Origin: Angiostrongylus vasorum
Taxonomy: Eukaryota > Nematoda > Chromadorea > Rhabditida > Metastrongylidae
Reading direction: 5' to 3'
DNA: 64,000 bases
Assembly (NCBI GenBank): GCA_018806985.1
Contig: JADANN010000188.1
Coordinates: 406,993-470,992, forward strand
This document shows positions 21,254-34,639 of the stretch, piece by piece (the stretch's first letter is position 1; the number at the start of each line of letters is the position of its first letter). Made by a program: the position numbers and the translations under genes. A model generated the notes under the pieces. It did not search any database and was not told where the DNA came from. It saw only the letters and a program-made list of their open reading frames with translations.

Positions 21254-24200
21254 CTAAAAATGAAAGGCTGGTTCATTATGTCCACATTAGGATACATGAA
21301 ATTTTCAAAGACTACTCAATTATGAGCTTTTCAGGAACTCGTGAATAGAGAACACTTGCACTCTCCTTCATTACACTAGCGTTTTTTAAAGCAGAATGTT
21401 CATGTAGTTCTTAATCTAAGCACGTTTTTTAAAAGAAAACGTAGATTTTATAGGGAAGTTGACTAGTATAATAGTAGTAGTAAAAAGAAATGCTGCAAAT
21501 TTTTCACATTACCCGTTTCTTTCTTACTCAATTAAGCAATTTAATATGCTTTTTCCACAGGTGGCCTGGTCGTAGATATTGAGTGTAGGACCAGACGTAT
21601 AGAAGCGCCTCTGGCTGATGATCCTCTACTTTTTAATGCATGCTGTCTGATTGCTATTACATACATTTATAAGTGTTCATTTATTTCTACACGCATACAA
21701 TGCTAGGTTTACCAGAAATGCGGATGAGGAACTCCTGTATAGTGAAATAACGAAGACATGGAACTCAGGGTAATCCACAAATTCTTCAACTTTGAAAAGA
21801 AAAGAAACCACAGTCAAGAAGTAAAATTACGGTTGACCTTTAATAAGCAAACGCAAATCGATTGCCGATGGACTGCTTGCTACATTTCAAAAACTCTGGT
21901 ATTAAAATCCTTAGTACACGAGAAGCGTTTGAATTATTCTCGACTTGTGAACAGTTTTGTAAACAAAAGAAGGTTTAGGAAAACAGCTATGTTCTTCAAA
22001 TTCTTACTCTACGCCTGTAAATTACAAACACCAATAGGACATTTACTAAACAGATGGATTGCTACCAAACGCAGAAAAACTTACGCCAAGGTGAAATACA
22101 GCAACACTATCATCCAACATTCGTACTTTTATACAAACAAGTCGCCCTCTTTTCGTATCCATTCCGGGAGGTGGAGGACCTCCGACACCGAGCGGAATAC
22201 CCGACATTTCCGCTCTAAAACAGAATGCCTATGAAAATAATCTAAACAGAACTATGTTGAAGCAAACACGGTTCATAAAAAACACCTCAGATTTGATTAG
22301 GGAAAAATTTGAAGAATAGATAGATAGAAACCTCTTATGCTAACAGCGAACAACTATTACGATCAGACATTAATTGACGCATATGGTCCCTAACGAAATA
22401 AAGGAAAACATTTAGCAAGCTGAGCATTCTTCAATAAGAGGGAGAAAGGCACTGATGATAATGTGACTGGCGCTACACATAAGGTCCATATTTTAAACAT
22501 GTGTTCGAAAGTGCACTAGAAAATCTGATATTTCAGAGGCAAGCGAGAAGCGACGTAAATTTGAAGTCGACTATTGGGATGAAGAGTTGGGGTAGATGTC
22601 CGAGAGGCAGAGGAATATGACGGAATAGCGGAGAGGGAAGTGCGAGAGCGCAAACAATTGGCAAATCCCTCCGTCCGCAATCGCCCCCCACATCCAGATG
22701 ACCGAAATACGAAGGATACCGTGAAAGCTTGCTCCCATGGGGATTCCATTTTTCTTGCAGAATTCGGATATTTCTTGAACCATGTTTAATTGTACACCAC
22801 TGTTTCCTCTGAGATTTACAAAATGCCCACAGCAGTCACATACACGCTTTATCCGTCACCACTAATCATTTCAGGTATCGTCGTGAGACTTGCAGTAGCA
22901 GAAGTAAATAATCTAACACGACATAATCTTCTCATGTTTGCTACATGTTACTCTATGGTCTAAAAGCGAAAGCTTTTCGTTTAATTACCTTCATTCCGAA
23001 CATATGATCTGTTTATGCTTAAGTATTTAAGCTGTTTCAGAGGGACTTATGAATTGTCGTACTAAAGAGAATATTCGAATGAACCATGTGCTATCCTGAA
23101 CCTTACTCTTCCAAAGTATCATACCCTAACAAGCAAGTGGATGTCATAGTGGCGGATGGATTATAGAAATTTTGCGTAAGCAGTCATGCACATTCTAATC
23201 TCAATCAGGTGGGATAAACTGGTCTGGCCAATTAAATTTGCATTAGTTGCCGGCAGGCTTTCAACATCTATTAAAGTACTACGACGGATGTTCTTTATCA
23301 CTGATGAGACTTCAGCAAGCAGTGTCATGTAGGTTTGTCAGTGGAAAATCTAAACCACATCAAAAGTACGGAAGACGAGCTACGGAGTTTAGTTTCCCAT
23401 CAAGGATCCAGAGTAACGGACAAGCTCTTGAAAAGAAGATGTTGTGGGATTAGTTTAAGCACTCGTTAGAATTCCTTACGAACAACAAATTTCGTTTTCC
23501 TGTCTTTTCATTAAGACGAAGGCGTTTCTCCAATGGAGCACTCAGTCTGGCTATATTTCTAGAAGAATACTTTGATTTCTACATAATTGTAGCTACCCAT
23601 GTTTTTCACTTTGACTAGATTCACTTTCTATGATTTCAAAAAAAACCGAAATTTTAAGGGTTTCTGAAGTGCCTTACGCTTATATGAAATATGTAAGAAA
23701 TCTTTCTTGGATATCGGGACATATTTATTACAATAGCAGTGAAAATGGCCACGCTATGAAATGAATCTCGCTTAAGATATGTTTTATGGGAATCGTGAAA
23801 TTTCCTCTTTTTTTGCAACACTTCGCCACTAGGAAATCGCACATTAGTTGCTGAATTTAAATCTGTATTGTTAGGTATGACAAGTGTTAAGTAACGATTT
23901 GGGGACTGAGGGATAAAAATTTTATGCACATTACAAAAAATCCCATCCTAGAATGGCCCACATGGAGGCGAGTGGCCCATCAACGACGTGGGTTCTCATT
24001 TTCAGATGAGCGAAGGAGAAACGAGCAGTTCTTTTTGCACACAGACACAATGCAGCTGCCTCCATTTTACTGGTATTAAGTGGAAAAACAATTGCATAGC
24101 TCAAGTCTTTGCTCAGTGAAGAAATAAAATCCTTCACCTCATTGCATGTGCATAGTTGAGCTTCGCCATAGTTAGATTAACTCTATCATTTTAAAGTAGG

Positions 24201-24480
24201 AAATTGAAATAGTTTACGCTTCGCTGAATGACATCAAGTACCAAAACATTTTAACTTTCATGAAAGCGCACACATTACAGATTATGATGTTCTATTAGCA
24301 TACTGAGGACAACGCCCAGTATTTGCTGATTATCGCGTCTTTTTCTCGATTATTAGGGCATTTAAGGAGTTGAGAACTTGGTACACTTACAGAATGAAGA
24401 ACACAGAGAACCACTAGGATGTTGAGATACGAGCAAAACTCGGAACCTACGGTGTGCCTTGAATTCGATATTGCTTTCAG
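21254..24480. other. Region upstream of the first recognised FARP exon
   Basis: Expected to hold the missing 5' exon(s). A GC-richer minus-strand open frame at 22516-22783 is serine-rich but does not resemble FERM F1. Nothing else supported. Confidence 0.4.
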
Positions 24481-24485
24481 ACTTA

Positions 24486-24612
24486 AAAGTTGACTGAGAG
24501 AAAGGCAGAGCAACGACCTCGGTTGGTGCAGTTGATAACACGTGGGTCCCAGAATGGGTGATCGTGGGTTCGAAGAGCACATTAGGTTCGTGTTTTGCTC
24601 ATATCTCACCAC
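24486..24612 (+). mobile_element. SINE S2 copy with well-kept tRNA-like head
   Basis: GAGAAAGGCAGAGCAACGAC precedes GGTTGGTGCAGTTGATAACA (A box) and GATCGTGGGTTCGAAGAGC (B box with intact GGTTCGA), then TTTTGCTCATATCTCA. It clarifies that S2 derives from a tRNA. It is probably not a functional tRNA: there is no 3' acceptor pairing that I can see. Confidence 0.65.
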
Positions 24613-26229
24613 CAGTCTACTTATATTCCACATAGTACTCCACCATGTAAAGAAGAACAGGCAGTAAATGAAAGTTAACACATTATAGAAGACATGCTCC
24701 AATGTCACCGTAATGGTGCAAAAAAATTCCAAAAAAAATATATTACCTTTCAAAACCAGTTTAGTAGCAGGATTCTGAAAAAAGCTTGAACTAAGATTTA
24801 AGTTTAAATTTTTTAATGGGAGAGCGACGAATGAAAACATCAACGACGCATTTTGGGAAATCACCTCGTTGCGTTGCATGGAATTCCGCTTGTTACATCA
24901 CGTCACTGTATGAGATATGATATGAGTGCGAGAAAGCACATTTCGTTGTCTCCAAAGATATTAGAGCTTTGTCTTTTTAGAATAAAAGAAAATGCACTTT
25001 GTTGAAAGGCGCAATTTTAGGCAAGCATGAGTCATATATGAGTCATGTTGTCGCTGGTGTCTCAACCACTAGGCAACTCGAAATGTTTAATTCGGGTAGC
25101 ATTTTTCACGGTGATGAAACTACTGCTTAAAAAATTCGTAGTTAATGTCGAATCATGAAGCTTGAAGATGTAGGAATTATTTGTACGGTATTCAACAAAT
25201 ATTTCCGAAATCACAGATTTGAATAACTGACTGGTAGCCAAACAGTTCCAAATTTTGTACTGCCTGAGCACCTGTATACCGACTTTCTTGCGGTAGTGCA
25301 AGCGAATGATATTATTGGTTAGGGAAACGACCTCTCTCTTCATCGCCTAGCGAAGATGGAGTTTCACCGACGAGCTATAGAGGGCGCTCTTCATCAAGGC
25401 AAATTGACAAAGCCAATTTTTATGAGGCAAGAAGCCTGCGCTCTCCAGTCCAGAGGCGCATTAGGTGTGGCATCGTCATGTGTTTGGACGAACAAAGAAG
25501 GACCACTGAATGCTGTGTCGATTTCTCACCCATGTTTATGAACATAAATCCGCATTTTCGTAGACAAACTGCACAAGTGCTGCTTTGAAGTGGAGATTGC
25601 AAGCCTTATGATAGTCATTGCTTTATACATATGAATATCCGATACCTTTAAAATGAACTACCTGGGGTTTACCAATTTTCCTCAGTCCCTAGTGATGCCA
25701 GATTTTCTTCTATCAGCCTCCTAGTTTTTTTCACCGAGGAGCTAACCTAACCTGAAGATTTTTTCTCAACTGTTTCGTGGAATGAAGCAAAGAAATTTTC
25801 AATACATCCTATCCACGTCAATGGAAAAATTTAAGTATATTGTAAGAGGAAAGGTATTGTAGCAATTCGTGTTACAGATGTAAAGTATGTCTTATGAACA
25901 CAAGACCAAGAAACACAACAGAAGTGGCACCGTCCCTAGCAAAACTTAGAAAGTTTCAACCGTTTTTTAAAAAGTAGCCTAAACACATGCATTGTATTGA
26001 TACGAGGAACCAGGGAGCGATTGAATAGCTGTCATTCGTTCACCACTTTGGATGGAATGCTGCGATCGCAAAAAAAATTGTCTATCCCATTCATTTTTAA
26101 AAAATCCAGTAATCGGGCTTCGAAATTTTCGAAAAATCCCGCATGTTTATTGAGAAGGGTAAATTTAGAGAGCAAACAATTGCAACAATGAGGGGAAATC
26201 ATGAAAATAATTTGTGGTAGAAAAAACTC

Positions 26230-26430
26230 GTAAAAATGGATGTGTGACGTGTAGGCAAAGACGGGCGATCCGACAGCTGAAGAGGCCCACACGTACGCCC
26301 ATCAGAAGATGACTTCCTCTGCCAACCGCTGATGGTTCGCTGCGGAAAGCGTGAGCGGAATGCGAGGCTAACGCAAACGGAATGGGCGGCGAACAGCCAT
26401 TAGGGGAATCTGCCAGCATCGATTACCAAC
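26230..26430. other. GC-rich island, unassigned
   Basis: About 200 bp with raised GC and CG content (GACGGGCGATCCGACAGCTG, CGGAATGGGCGGCGAACAGC). Possible promoter or 5' exon for the minus-strand gene or an unseen one; no protein family recognised. Confidence 0.25.
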
Positions 26431-26589
26431 GAATATCATATGCATTTCGAACAAGTGCCATCGCCGTCACTTTCCCTGCTTAAACAATCAAGCAAGCCAA
26501 TATGCTTGCTTCCATGCTTTTCAACGACAGCAAGAAAAAAGGCAATGTTAGCCTTTCATTGGTAGGTTAACATCAGGTTAACAGAAATA

Positions 26590-26800
26590 AAGCTTTATTC
26601 AGCACGTTCGCCTTCCTCTGAGCCGAATTCAACCAAATCAATCGTCTACAGTTCGCCCTTCTAGCTACACGAGACGACGATTCAAAACGACAACCGAATA
26701 AAGCTTTTCGTCAACCTCATATCAGCTTTTCAATAAAGGAATGCATGTTTATTAGCTACACCGAGGCTAAAAAAAGTCGGTTTTTGAAATATTAGAAAAT
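26590..26800 (+). repeat. Fragment of the hammerhead-bearing Penelope-associated repeat
   Basis: Contains a degraded reverse motif (CGTTCGCCTTCCTCTGAGCC) and, further on, TCAACCTCATATCAGCTTTT and CACCGAGGCTAAAAAAAGTCGG. The latter blocks also follow the motif at 33.5 kb and 46.2 kb. Much diverged. Confidence 0.5.
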
Positions 26801-28470
26801 GAGCAATTGCTTGTGCCAGTTAGCGGTAGGTATTATATATAGCTTTCGGTGATTCAACTTTTCATTACGAAGAAATTGAAAGCGATTGTCTTCAATTCTA
26901 GAAACAAGACCATACAATAATGGTAAATCATGGATCCTCATGAAAAACGAGAACATACATGCATGTTGGTCCAACGTGGCTTAAAAAATTTCATACTCAT
27001 CTTCGTAAAAAAAAGGGAAGCCTATTTCATTCAGTACTACTGCTAAGGTTGTAAGTACTATGACTTTTACACCTCAGTTTTTTGCTACAATGGATTAGGA
27101 AAAGCTATACAGCTATTATTATTTCTCATCAAAAAGTGTGGAAACCATCTTTTAAAACAGCTTCAGAGTTAGGCACGGAAGTGTAAGCGATGCGTATCTC
27201 TTTAATTTCAAGAATTTTTTGTAAGAACTCTGAAACAAATAAAGTAAACCGCTATTAAGACTCTCATGCTTGACAGAGATAGCAAAGCTTAATTCCTGAT
27301 CGGGGCGTAGGTGTGCAGTGGTTGTGACACTGTTCAATAGATGCAAGGCCTTGTCTGGAGCTCGCTTCGGGCAAAGCAAGCCTCCATAACACAGAGGCCG
27401 AGATATTGATGTCAGACTATTATGGAGAGAGATCGCTTTCTACAATCCACAAAAGCTGTTTAGTGCTTGTGATAAAGACCTGGGAACATTCTAGCATAGG
27501 AACCTCATAATTCCCCCGATGAATTGTCTCGACCACCACATTAGCGGTGAAGTTCAAAAGTGCTTAATTAGCAGCCAGATCGACACAAAAATCCGGAGAC
27601 CACCCCTGTAGATGATGGATGCGGTGGAAAGAACCGAATGCAAGAAGTGTTGGGATCTGCAGACTATGTGATATCTGGAAGTGAAAAGAATTTTAAAAAA
27701 GAAAAAATTTCAACACTCTTAAGAAGAGAAAGGGACGAAGAGAGCCTTTGTGAGGATATTTGGACACGATTTATGAATACGAACCATTTTTCGTCCTACA
27801 TAACACCGGGTCCACAAATTTGCAAATCAATCCGGGTTTCGTGTACCACCTGACTTGACGTATTTGTTCCATTTACGAATTATTCTTTACGCCAAAGATA
27901 ACATAATTATCTCTCTAACTTCTAGCCTTAAATAGTTAAATATTCCAAACATCCTAATAAAAAATGATAAGGCTCGTAACGAACAAGGATTTAAGCCAAA
28001 CATCAAGGCAAGAAGATGTGAAGGAAGTGGATACCGAGGTAGGCTTAAGTTCCTTCATCACTACTTCCTCGACTCTACTACAAGCTCAACATTCTCCAAG
28101 AGTGATCCTGCTTAACGTTGGTTGTTAATGTTATTGTTAAGATATGAAAGATATGATGATGATGGTATCAGTAAGCAGCGGGTATAAATCAGTATCTCAC
28201 CCACAGTATCTTTATGAAAATCGGCTACACTTGTTCGAAGGCAGCAAACATTTGCTCACTTTGGCTCATCTCATTTATGATGGTCGTTTCTCACGCAAAG
28301 GGGGATATGTGTGAATGTCCGTTCCAAATCAAGAATTTTTCGGTTCGTTACTAATCGAATGCAACATAATGAGACAATATGCTAGATTTCTACTTATCAT
28401 CTGCTAAATTCCCTTTGTGAGAAAGTCCATGGCATTCGAAAATTGTGTATTAAGTTCTGATTTTAATAGT
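26800..28470. other. No gene recognised
   Basis: AT-rich intergenic or intronic sequence. No supported feature. Confidence 0.5.
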
Positions 28471-28471
28471 A

Positions 28472-28751
28472 AGGGCGCGTGTAGCGCAATGGTCTGAGGC
28501 ACCCTGCAGTACACATAGGATCAATCTCTGGACCCCAGGCCCACCAAACCCTCCATCCCTTCCGCGGTTGACAAATTGGTACCAGACTTATCTGGGAGGA
28601 TAGCAGCACTGGCTCGATACATCGGTAGGCTACCACGAGTCACTGTATAAGCCAGATATGCATTTAATCACCTCCAAACAATGCTTGATGAAGTAAAATG
28701 CGTGGCGCACCCCCTCGAGGATTGATCAACGCCAAAAGCTTTATCCTTTCT
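28472..28751 (+). mobile_element. SINE S1 copy
   Basis: Full-length plus-strand copy: head GGGCGCGTGTAGCGCAATGG, core with GTACCAGACTTATCTGGGAG, tail CACCTCCAAACAATGCTTGA, ending at ATTGATCAACGCC and CTTTATCCTTTC. About 270 bp, as for the other copies. Confidence 0.9.
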
Positions 28752-29351
28752 TTTATTTTTAATATTAATTTTTTGATGGAAATGCGGTTCAACCTTAGTG
28801 CTATTGAGATATGGCTCATTTGAACTTCTCCTCTTACACTGTCTTCAACGATTTTCCCTACTATTCGCAGGATTCGTTTCGGCTAAAGGAATCGCTGTCG
28901 TGCTTGAAGAATCCGAGTCAGTCACAAGGAAGCAAATCTGCTACCGGTACATAAACGCCGGCATTTTTCTACAGTGACGAGTTAGGAAACTACCTAGCCC
29001 AACTATCTTGGTTTTGAAAAAAAATTATGCTCAACGACAATTCAACATGAGAAGGCAATATGACAGATGATAAAGTTGCAGCCGAATCCACAGCCAAACT
29101 CGAGTAACTTTATCGATGACTGTTCCAGGAAAAGGAAGCGAATAGAATAAGTTCAGAAGTCCGCACGGAATTTGAAGATATCTAAGGATATATGCTGCAA
29201 AAAACAAAATTCATCCTATTATTTATAAGCAACCTAAACCACATTAGAATGAAGTTGCAACAGGAAAACCTAAAGTATTCAACAAACCTCTCACCTTAGC
29301 AATAGTTTACTTCACAACCCAGCTTGTAAATCTATTCGAGAAGAAAAAAAA

Positions 29352-29637
29352 GGATGAAAAAGGACAAATCTCTAGGCGTTGATCAATCCTTGAGGGATGT
29401 GCAATGCATTCAACTTCATTGAGCATCGTTTGCAGGTAATTGAATTCATATCTGGCCTTTCCAATGACTCGCGGTGGCCAACTGATGTATCGAGCCACTG
29501 CTGCTATCCTCCCAGACAAGTCTGGTACCAATTTGCCGACCCCCGGAGGGATGGAAGGCTTGGTGGGCCATGGGCGCTGGGGTCGATCCCACGTGTGTGT
29601 CGCAGTGGCGTCTCCAACCAGTGCGCCACACGCTCCC
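29352..29637 (-). mobile_element. SINE S1 copy
   Basis: Minus-strand copy: tail at 29352, head GGAGCGTGTGGCGCACTGGT at the right end. The core block GTACCAGACTTGTCTGGGAG is intact. It lies 110 bp left of an S3 copy in the same orientation. Confidence 0.88.
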
Positions 29638-29749
29638 AACAAAATTGCTCCAGTGCACTGTTCGACAAAATGAACGTTAATGATAACCAAAGAAAAACAA
29701 CAGATGCTTGTCAAAATATTCATTAAAAAGGGGTTGGGCTTTTTTCACA

Positions 29750-30095
29750 TTACATGGCATCACACATTGTGTCGATACCAGCACGCCTTGCATTCGATTC
29801 ATTTTCACCCATTCGTCATTTATGAGAGTCTTCGAACTTTTGTGTGTGGGTTGCTCCTTGGAGATTTTAGTTTTTTTACCTCAGTGTCGTTAACTGTTAG
29901 ACGAGTGGATTCCCCCACGCAGTGTTGGGATAGCCATGCTAAAGCGTACCCACGTGGATCGCAGAGATTGATGTGTTCCCAGAAAAATCTACCACCAATT
30001 TCTCAGCCCCAAAGGATGAAAGTTCCGTGATCCGCTGTGGGATCGTAGTAGTTCTTTGCACACATTGAACGGCATCACTACCACTACATAACCCA
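29750..30095 (-). mobile_element. SINE S3 copy
   Basis: Shares with the 4.3 kb copy the blocks CATTCGATTCATTTTCACCC, GGGATAGCCATGCTAAAGCG and, at the right end, a head containing AGTGGTAGTGATGCCG on the minus strand. The core is diverged. Confidence 0.6.
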
Positions 30096-30669
30096 CCCGT
30101 AACAACTTAAAAAACTTTTTTCCGTCTTGCGTACCAAGTAAAGTGCTTCAATAAACGCAATAATTACCATGTTAAATACTTATTTGTGACAAACATTCAG
30201 GCAAAACTATAATAAGTGCCTCTTTAGCATTAATTCGATAACTGCGCGTGGTTGTGACCAAATTTGTAACCGTTGAGGTTAGCGATTATACGAAGAGAAT
30301 TCCAAGTGCTCCGGAAGGAAGAAAATTAGACGCTACGAATTTGGTGTTATACAATGCATGTGCTACTGTTTCCTAGCCAAGCGTCTCTAGCAGCTAAAGA
30401 AGCATTAAAGCTCAGTATGATCCGGTGCAACAACAGAAGAAACAAACTTGAACTTGTCCTCGCCCCTCTCTTCCACAACAGCGGTCAACCGTCGAAACCG
30501 ATTTTCGCAGATGTTGTCATCGACGCAACGTCACGCAACCACGGTCTTGGGTACAACATCCCGCGGCATTCTCACCCGTAACCCCCAAAGGAATCCGCCC
30601 ATGTGCGAAATCGGTTCAGCCACACCTGAAGAATTATTCACATATTAACCAGAAAGTGCGGCGTTTATT

Positions 30670-31075
30670 TTTTTCTTACACGATCCCTCTTTCATATCAT
30701 CTATGAGCATATCAGCACTTTTCGCCTTCGATTCGTTTCCTCGTGTCCATCATCCACGAGGGTCTTCCAACTATAAAAAAATGCTTCTCTGTCAATAATG
30801 CGATAACTGTGAGTTAAAGAAATGGTTGTAAAAAAAATGTTTGTTGACTGTTGGATGAGTCGATTCTCCATGGAGTCCAAAGATAGCCGGGCTAAAGCGT
30901 TCCTACTTGGGTTTCTGTGCCTGAAGTTTTCCCAGAGAAGAACGGTACCAAATTCCCGATCCCGAGGATATGAAAGGCTTGATGAGCTTGGTGCGAACCT
31001 CAACCTTCATCGTGCTCGTGATGATTGGCATTACTATCACTGTGACACCCGCCCCTTGTACCATGTATTAATGTA
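30670..31075 (-). mobile_element. SINE S3 copy
   Basis: Contains GATTCGTTTCCTCGTGTCCA, GATAGCCGGGCTAAAGCGTT, the core GGTACCAAATTCCCGATCCC and a minus-strand head CACAGTGATAGTAATGCC. An internal ATAAAAAAATG spacer differs from other copies. Confidence 0.65.
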
Positions 31076-31079
31076 ATAA

Positions 31080-33040
31080 AACACCCAGCTCTCGCTAAGC
31101 GTTGCCAGATCGCTAAGAATACCTTTTTTGCTGCTGCTGCAGCTGGCAAGTCAAAATCTGAGCGCTCCAGTTAACATTTTTCAACTGATGTACAGTTAAT
31201 CGGGCAATCACTATGAAGTAGTTTTTTGCGTGTTCGTGCCTCCCAATGGTAGACAGCCAAGTGTCTCTAACAAGCCACACAGTGTCACTCCCAAGGTCTA
31301 CCTGAATCAGCATCGCAACTCATTAGCGTGAACAGAGAATTGCTTGCACCTACTTCTAGGAGATCCCATTCAAAATTCGACATTCAGTGAATTATGGTGA
31401 AACTTTTGCACAGTGGCGTCTCTCTGCGCTGGTTTTATGCAGGCGGTGGCTATGTTAGCACTGTTGTCGAATAGGTGCTCATAGTAGGTAATTATTCGAA
31501 TACAATACTTGCCACTTTGCATCATTAGATGCGAAAATGGTGAACTCTTCACCACTTAATCGAGTGGAAACGCATTGGATGCTTCAAAACGGAGGATTTA
31601 CCGTTGCTAAAGTACTGCACTAACATCTCACCAATCTAGTGACTAGAGACCAACTTCGTCTGTACATTTTCCAAACATAAACAGGCCATGACAGAGAAAA
31701 CATAATCTTTTGTAGTGTTTCAGATAAAACCTGAGTTTAAAGAAACGTTTTTCAAGGCCGCGTGCTATAGTTTTCCGTGGAAAAATTTGGGTGTTCCAGG
31801 CAATTTTTCGAAAATCGCTATCAAATTCGCGCTTGAAGTGATTTACAATACAGCTTCTTACTTCACGCTTTCACAGTTTTTGACTGAGCAACCTCAACTG
31901 TGCTGCGAGTACAATGCTAGTGACGTAATCAAGCGATAATAGCTCAGGAGTATTATTGGGAAGTCGCCCAGTAACCCGTTGGAACCAAATTTGTGAAAGT
32001 CCATGGAAATATTGATGCTAAACAAAAAGATTCACATAGCAGTTGTTAAAAGCAGGTGCCAATAAACCGCACTTCTATTTTTTCTTCTATTTTTAGAAAG
32101 AACAAACTTTATAAAGGAAAAAAAAGCAGCACAAGCAAAGCACTGTGTTTCGAGACACCTAGAAAAAATTTTTGCCTTAGATCTGTAATGCATTTTCAAC
32201 TCAGAGATCACAACGATTCGAGAAACGAGGTCCCTTGTTGTAGCGAAACACGATGTTTGTTAAAGGTCGTATACATGGGCGGTTGTCATGCCCAAGTTAA
32301 AAAATTTCATTTATTTTTAAGACAAATTTAACACTTTCGCAACTAATGACACCTATAGGTGTAACAATGGTTCTGTGGCAATGGCTGGAAAGACAATTAT
32401 AGGTGTCGTTTACTTTCCAATGGTTTATTTGGGAGCACAGAAGATTTGACTCAGTCTTTTCGTAATCATTCGATAGCTCATAGAAAGCAGGATCTGTGGC
32501 AAGCGTGATGCATGGTAGGATGATGTCTTCTCATTAGTTTCTCACTCGATTTCTCGTTTCCCGAAGCGAGATCATTGCTGTTGAGGAGAGTGTGAGGCAG
32601 AGTGTGTGTCCAGTGAAGTGGAGCAGAAATGCCTCTGCCTCGAAGAAGTGGCAACGTGTGCAATGTGTAGAATTATTTTTGATAAGCAACTCGTTATGTG
32701 CTAATTTTAAATCGCTATGATGACTTCTCAGTATTGTAGTTAATGAGGAGATATCAAAAGCATACGGCAAATATCGTTATACTTCTTGCAGAACTTATAC
32801 GACTTCACTAAATGCTGACAGCAGTATGACTGCATAGCAGACTAGTGTTTTCCTTCACACACAAAAGTTTTATATGCACCAAAAATACGGGATTTGTACA
32901 GAAGAACATGGAACATTCATAGGATAGGGAGCGAAGAAATTTTTTTCAAAATCCAGAAAAAGACCGATTTATCGGGCGGAAATCACAACAAAGGCGAGCG
33001 GGCTATGTAAAAACTGCCGGAATGGCCATTGTTATAAGCA
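31080..33040. other. No gene recognised
   Basis: Between the S3 copy and the (TA)n tract. Open frames are short, mostly lysine/phenylalanine-rich, without family resemblance. Confidence 0.5.
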
Positions 33041-33044
33041 TATG

Positions 33045-33172
<128 letters not shown>

Positions 33173-33177
33173 ACCAT

Positions 33178-33400
33178 AACGCGACGACAGCATGGTGTGG
33201 TGGTGAACGCGTTAGCTCCTAGAAAGGGTAATAGCGTGGTCGGTCCCCACCGCAGACACCAGCGGTCAGGAGTTTTGCAAATATCTCAGCATCATTATGT
33301 TTTGTGTATATTTTGTATATATATTATATATTTTGCATAACACTGTGCCATTGAAAAAGAGTGGGCAGTAAGTTAAAAGTGACGACATTGTGATACTTAC
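33178..33400 (+). mobile_element. SINE S2 copy
   Basis: GCATGGTGTGGTGGTGAACG, AGAAAGGGTAATAGCGTGGT, CGGTCCCCACCGCAGACACC, TTTTGCAAATATCTCAGCAT and a tail reaching GGGCAGTAAGTTAAAAGTGA. The head starts just after the (TA)n tract. Confidence 0.8.
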
Positions 33401-33498
33401 ATATATTCTATAAAACTCCTTAAACTTATTTATGTGAACCTATAAATTGATCTTGTTAAGATGATGCGAGGTTGGTATAGGAGTCCCACTCGTAAGAG

Positions 33499-33540
33499 CA
33501 CGGCTCTGAGGAAGGCGAAATCGCCGAAACATCAGCCATG
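33499..33540 (+). ncRNA. Candidate hammerhead ribozyme core (best copy)
   Basis: CTGAGGA at 33506-33512 fits CUGANGA. GGCG (33514-33517) can pair with CGCC (33522-33525) as stem II, followed by GAAA (33526-33529), the other conserved strand. GGCT before the core pairs with AGCC (33534-33537) as stem I, extended by CA/TG after one mismatch. Four bases (CATC) sit where stem III and the cleavage-site UH would be, so stem III is missing or formed between two RNA copies. Cleavage activity is inference. The repeat continues to about 33680. Confidence 0.5.
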
Positions 33541-34639
33541 GACCAACACCAACAGCAACGACAACGAAAACCTATATCAACCTCGCATCAGCTCAACAAG
33601 ACCAGTTTCTAGGATCATATAAATAAATATATCAACTATTTATGCTGAGGTTTGTAGAAAGTCGGTCCTTTGAGTTATTAAGCCCTCAAACTTTCCTACC
33701 CTGGGAGGTACGGAGAAGCGACAAGTCAATACATCTTCTCCTCTACACTCATTCCAAGCTAACCTTGAGTATCACACAGCGTATACAACAAGATAGATAA
33801 GCTTCGTTCCATAGACCCCCTAATGAGCTTGCGATACGGCAGCATTGAGTATGATAACTTTCGAGGGATGGTAGAATTTCAGCGCCAGTCTAAAATGCCT
33901 AGATCTAAATGCATGCACACTACTATTTGAATCCTCCATTGGAGACTTGATGACTAGCCTAAAAAGATTAAGAGTGAGCCATGTGATTGGCCGAGACGAA
34001 AAGACGCTACTCATTCAACGCTGTCTATGATATCGAATAAAAGCTGTTCTTCAGAACATGCGACAATGGAGGAGTTGACAGTGTCGGTGCTCCACCCCGT
34101 CAACACGACATTGGCCATCGATTCCGCGGAAAAAATTAATGAGCATAATCGGAACTTTGCCGTTGAAAAGGTGGGAATCGACAGATTCCTTCACAAGGTT
34201 CGTTTAAATCCCAGCACCAAGCTGAGGGAAAATGAGGTCGGAACGTTTACATGAAGTCATACAGGAAAGAGGATACCCTGTGACATCACCACTGGCTAAT
34301 TCAACGTGAAGATTCTTCTGAGTATTATATCATACTAATGCCACGTTAGGACTCGCGGATTAAATCGGAAGGAGACGGTGGTAAAGACTACTTCAGGTGA
34401 ACTATAATACCAAAAAACCTCAACAGTGGACAAGGGAGTGTTCTAATAGAGAGAACCATAAAGAGATAAAGCACATCCTAGTAAAAAGGTCAACACACCA
34501 GGCTGTAGTTTTATGGGCCTTCAAGTACTAATTTTCGTCTCAGAAAGGAAGGAAAAATAAAAAAATTCGGAAACGAAAGGCCAAACCACCATTATTATTT
34601 ATTTAGATCATCAACCTCCCTTTCAGCAGATGCGGTTGT

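Noticed and set aside
29307..29723. Frames over S1 SINEs (also at 3847-4095, 39636-39836 and 43633-43906) as a protein family
   Set aside because: Similar peptides arise because the SINE is repeated; codon phase is not conserved and frames contain the tRNA-like head.
33178..33400. A functional tRNA gene in S2 heads
   Set aside because: A- and B-box-like parts are present but acceptor stems do not pair and several dispersed copies share non-tRNA tails, as in SINEs.
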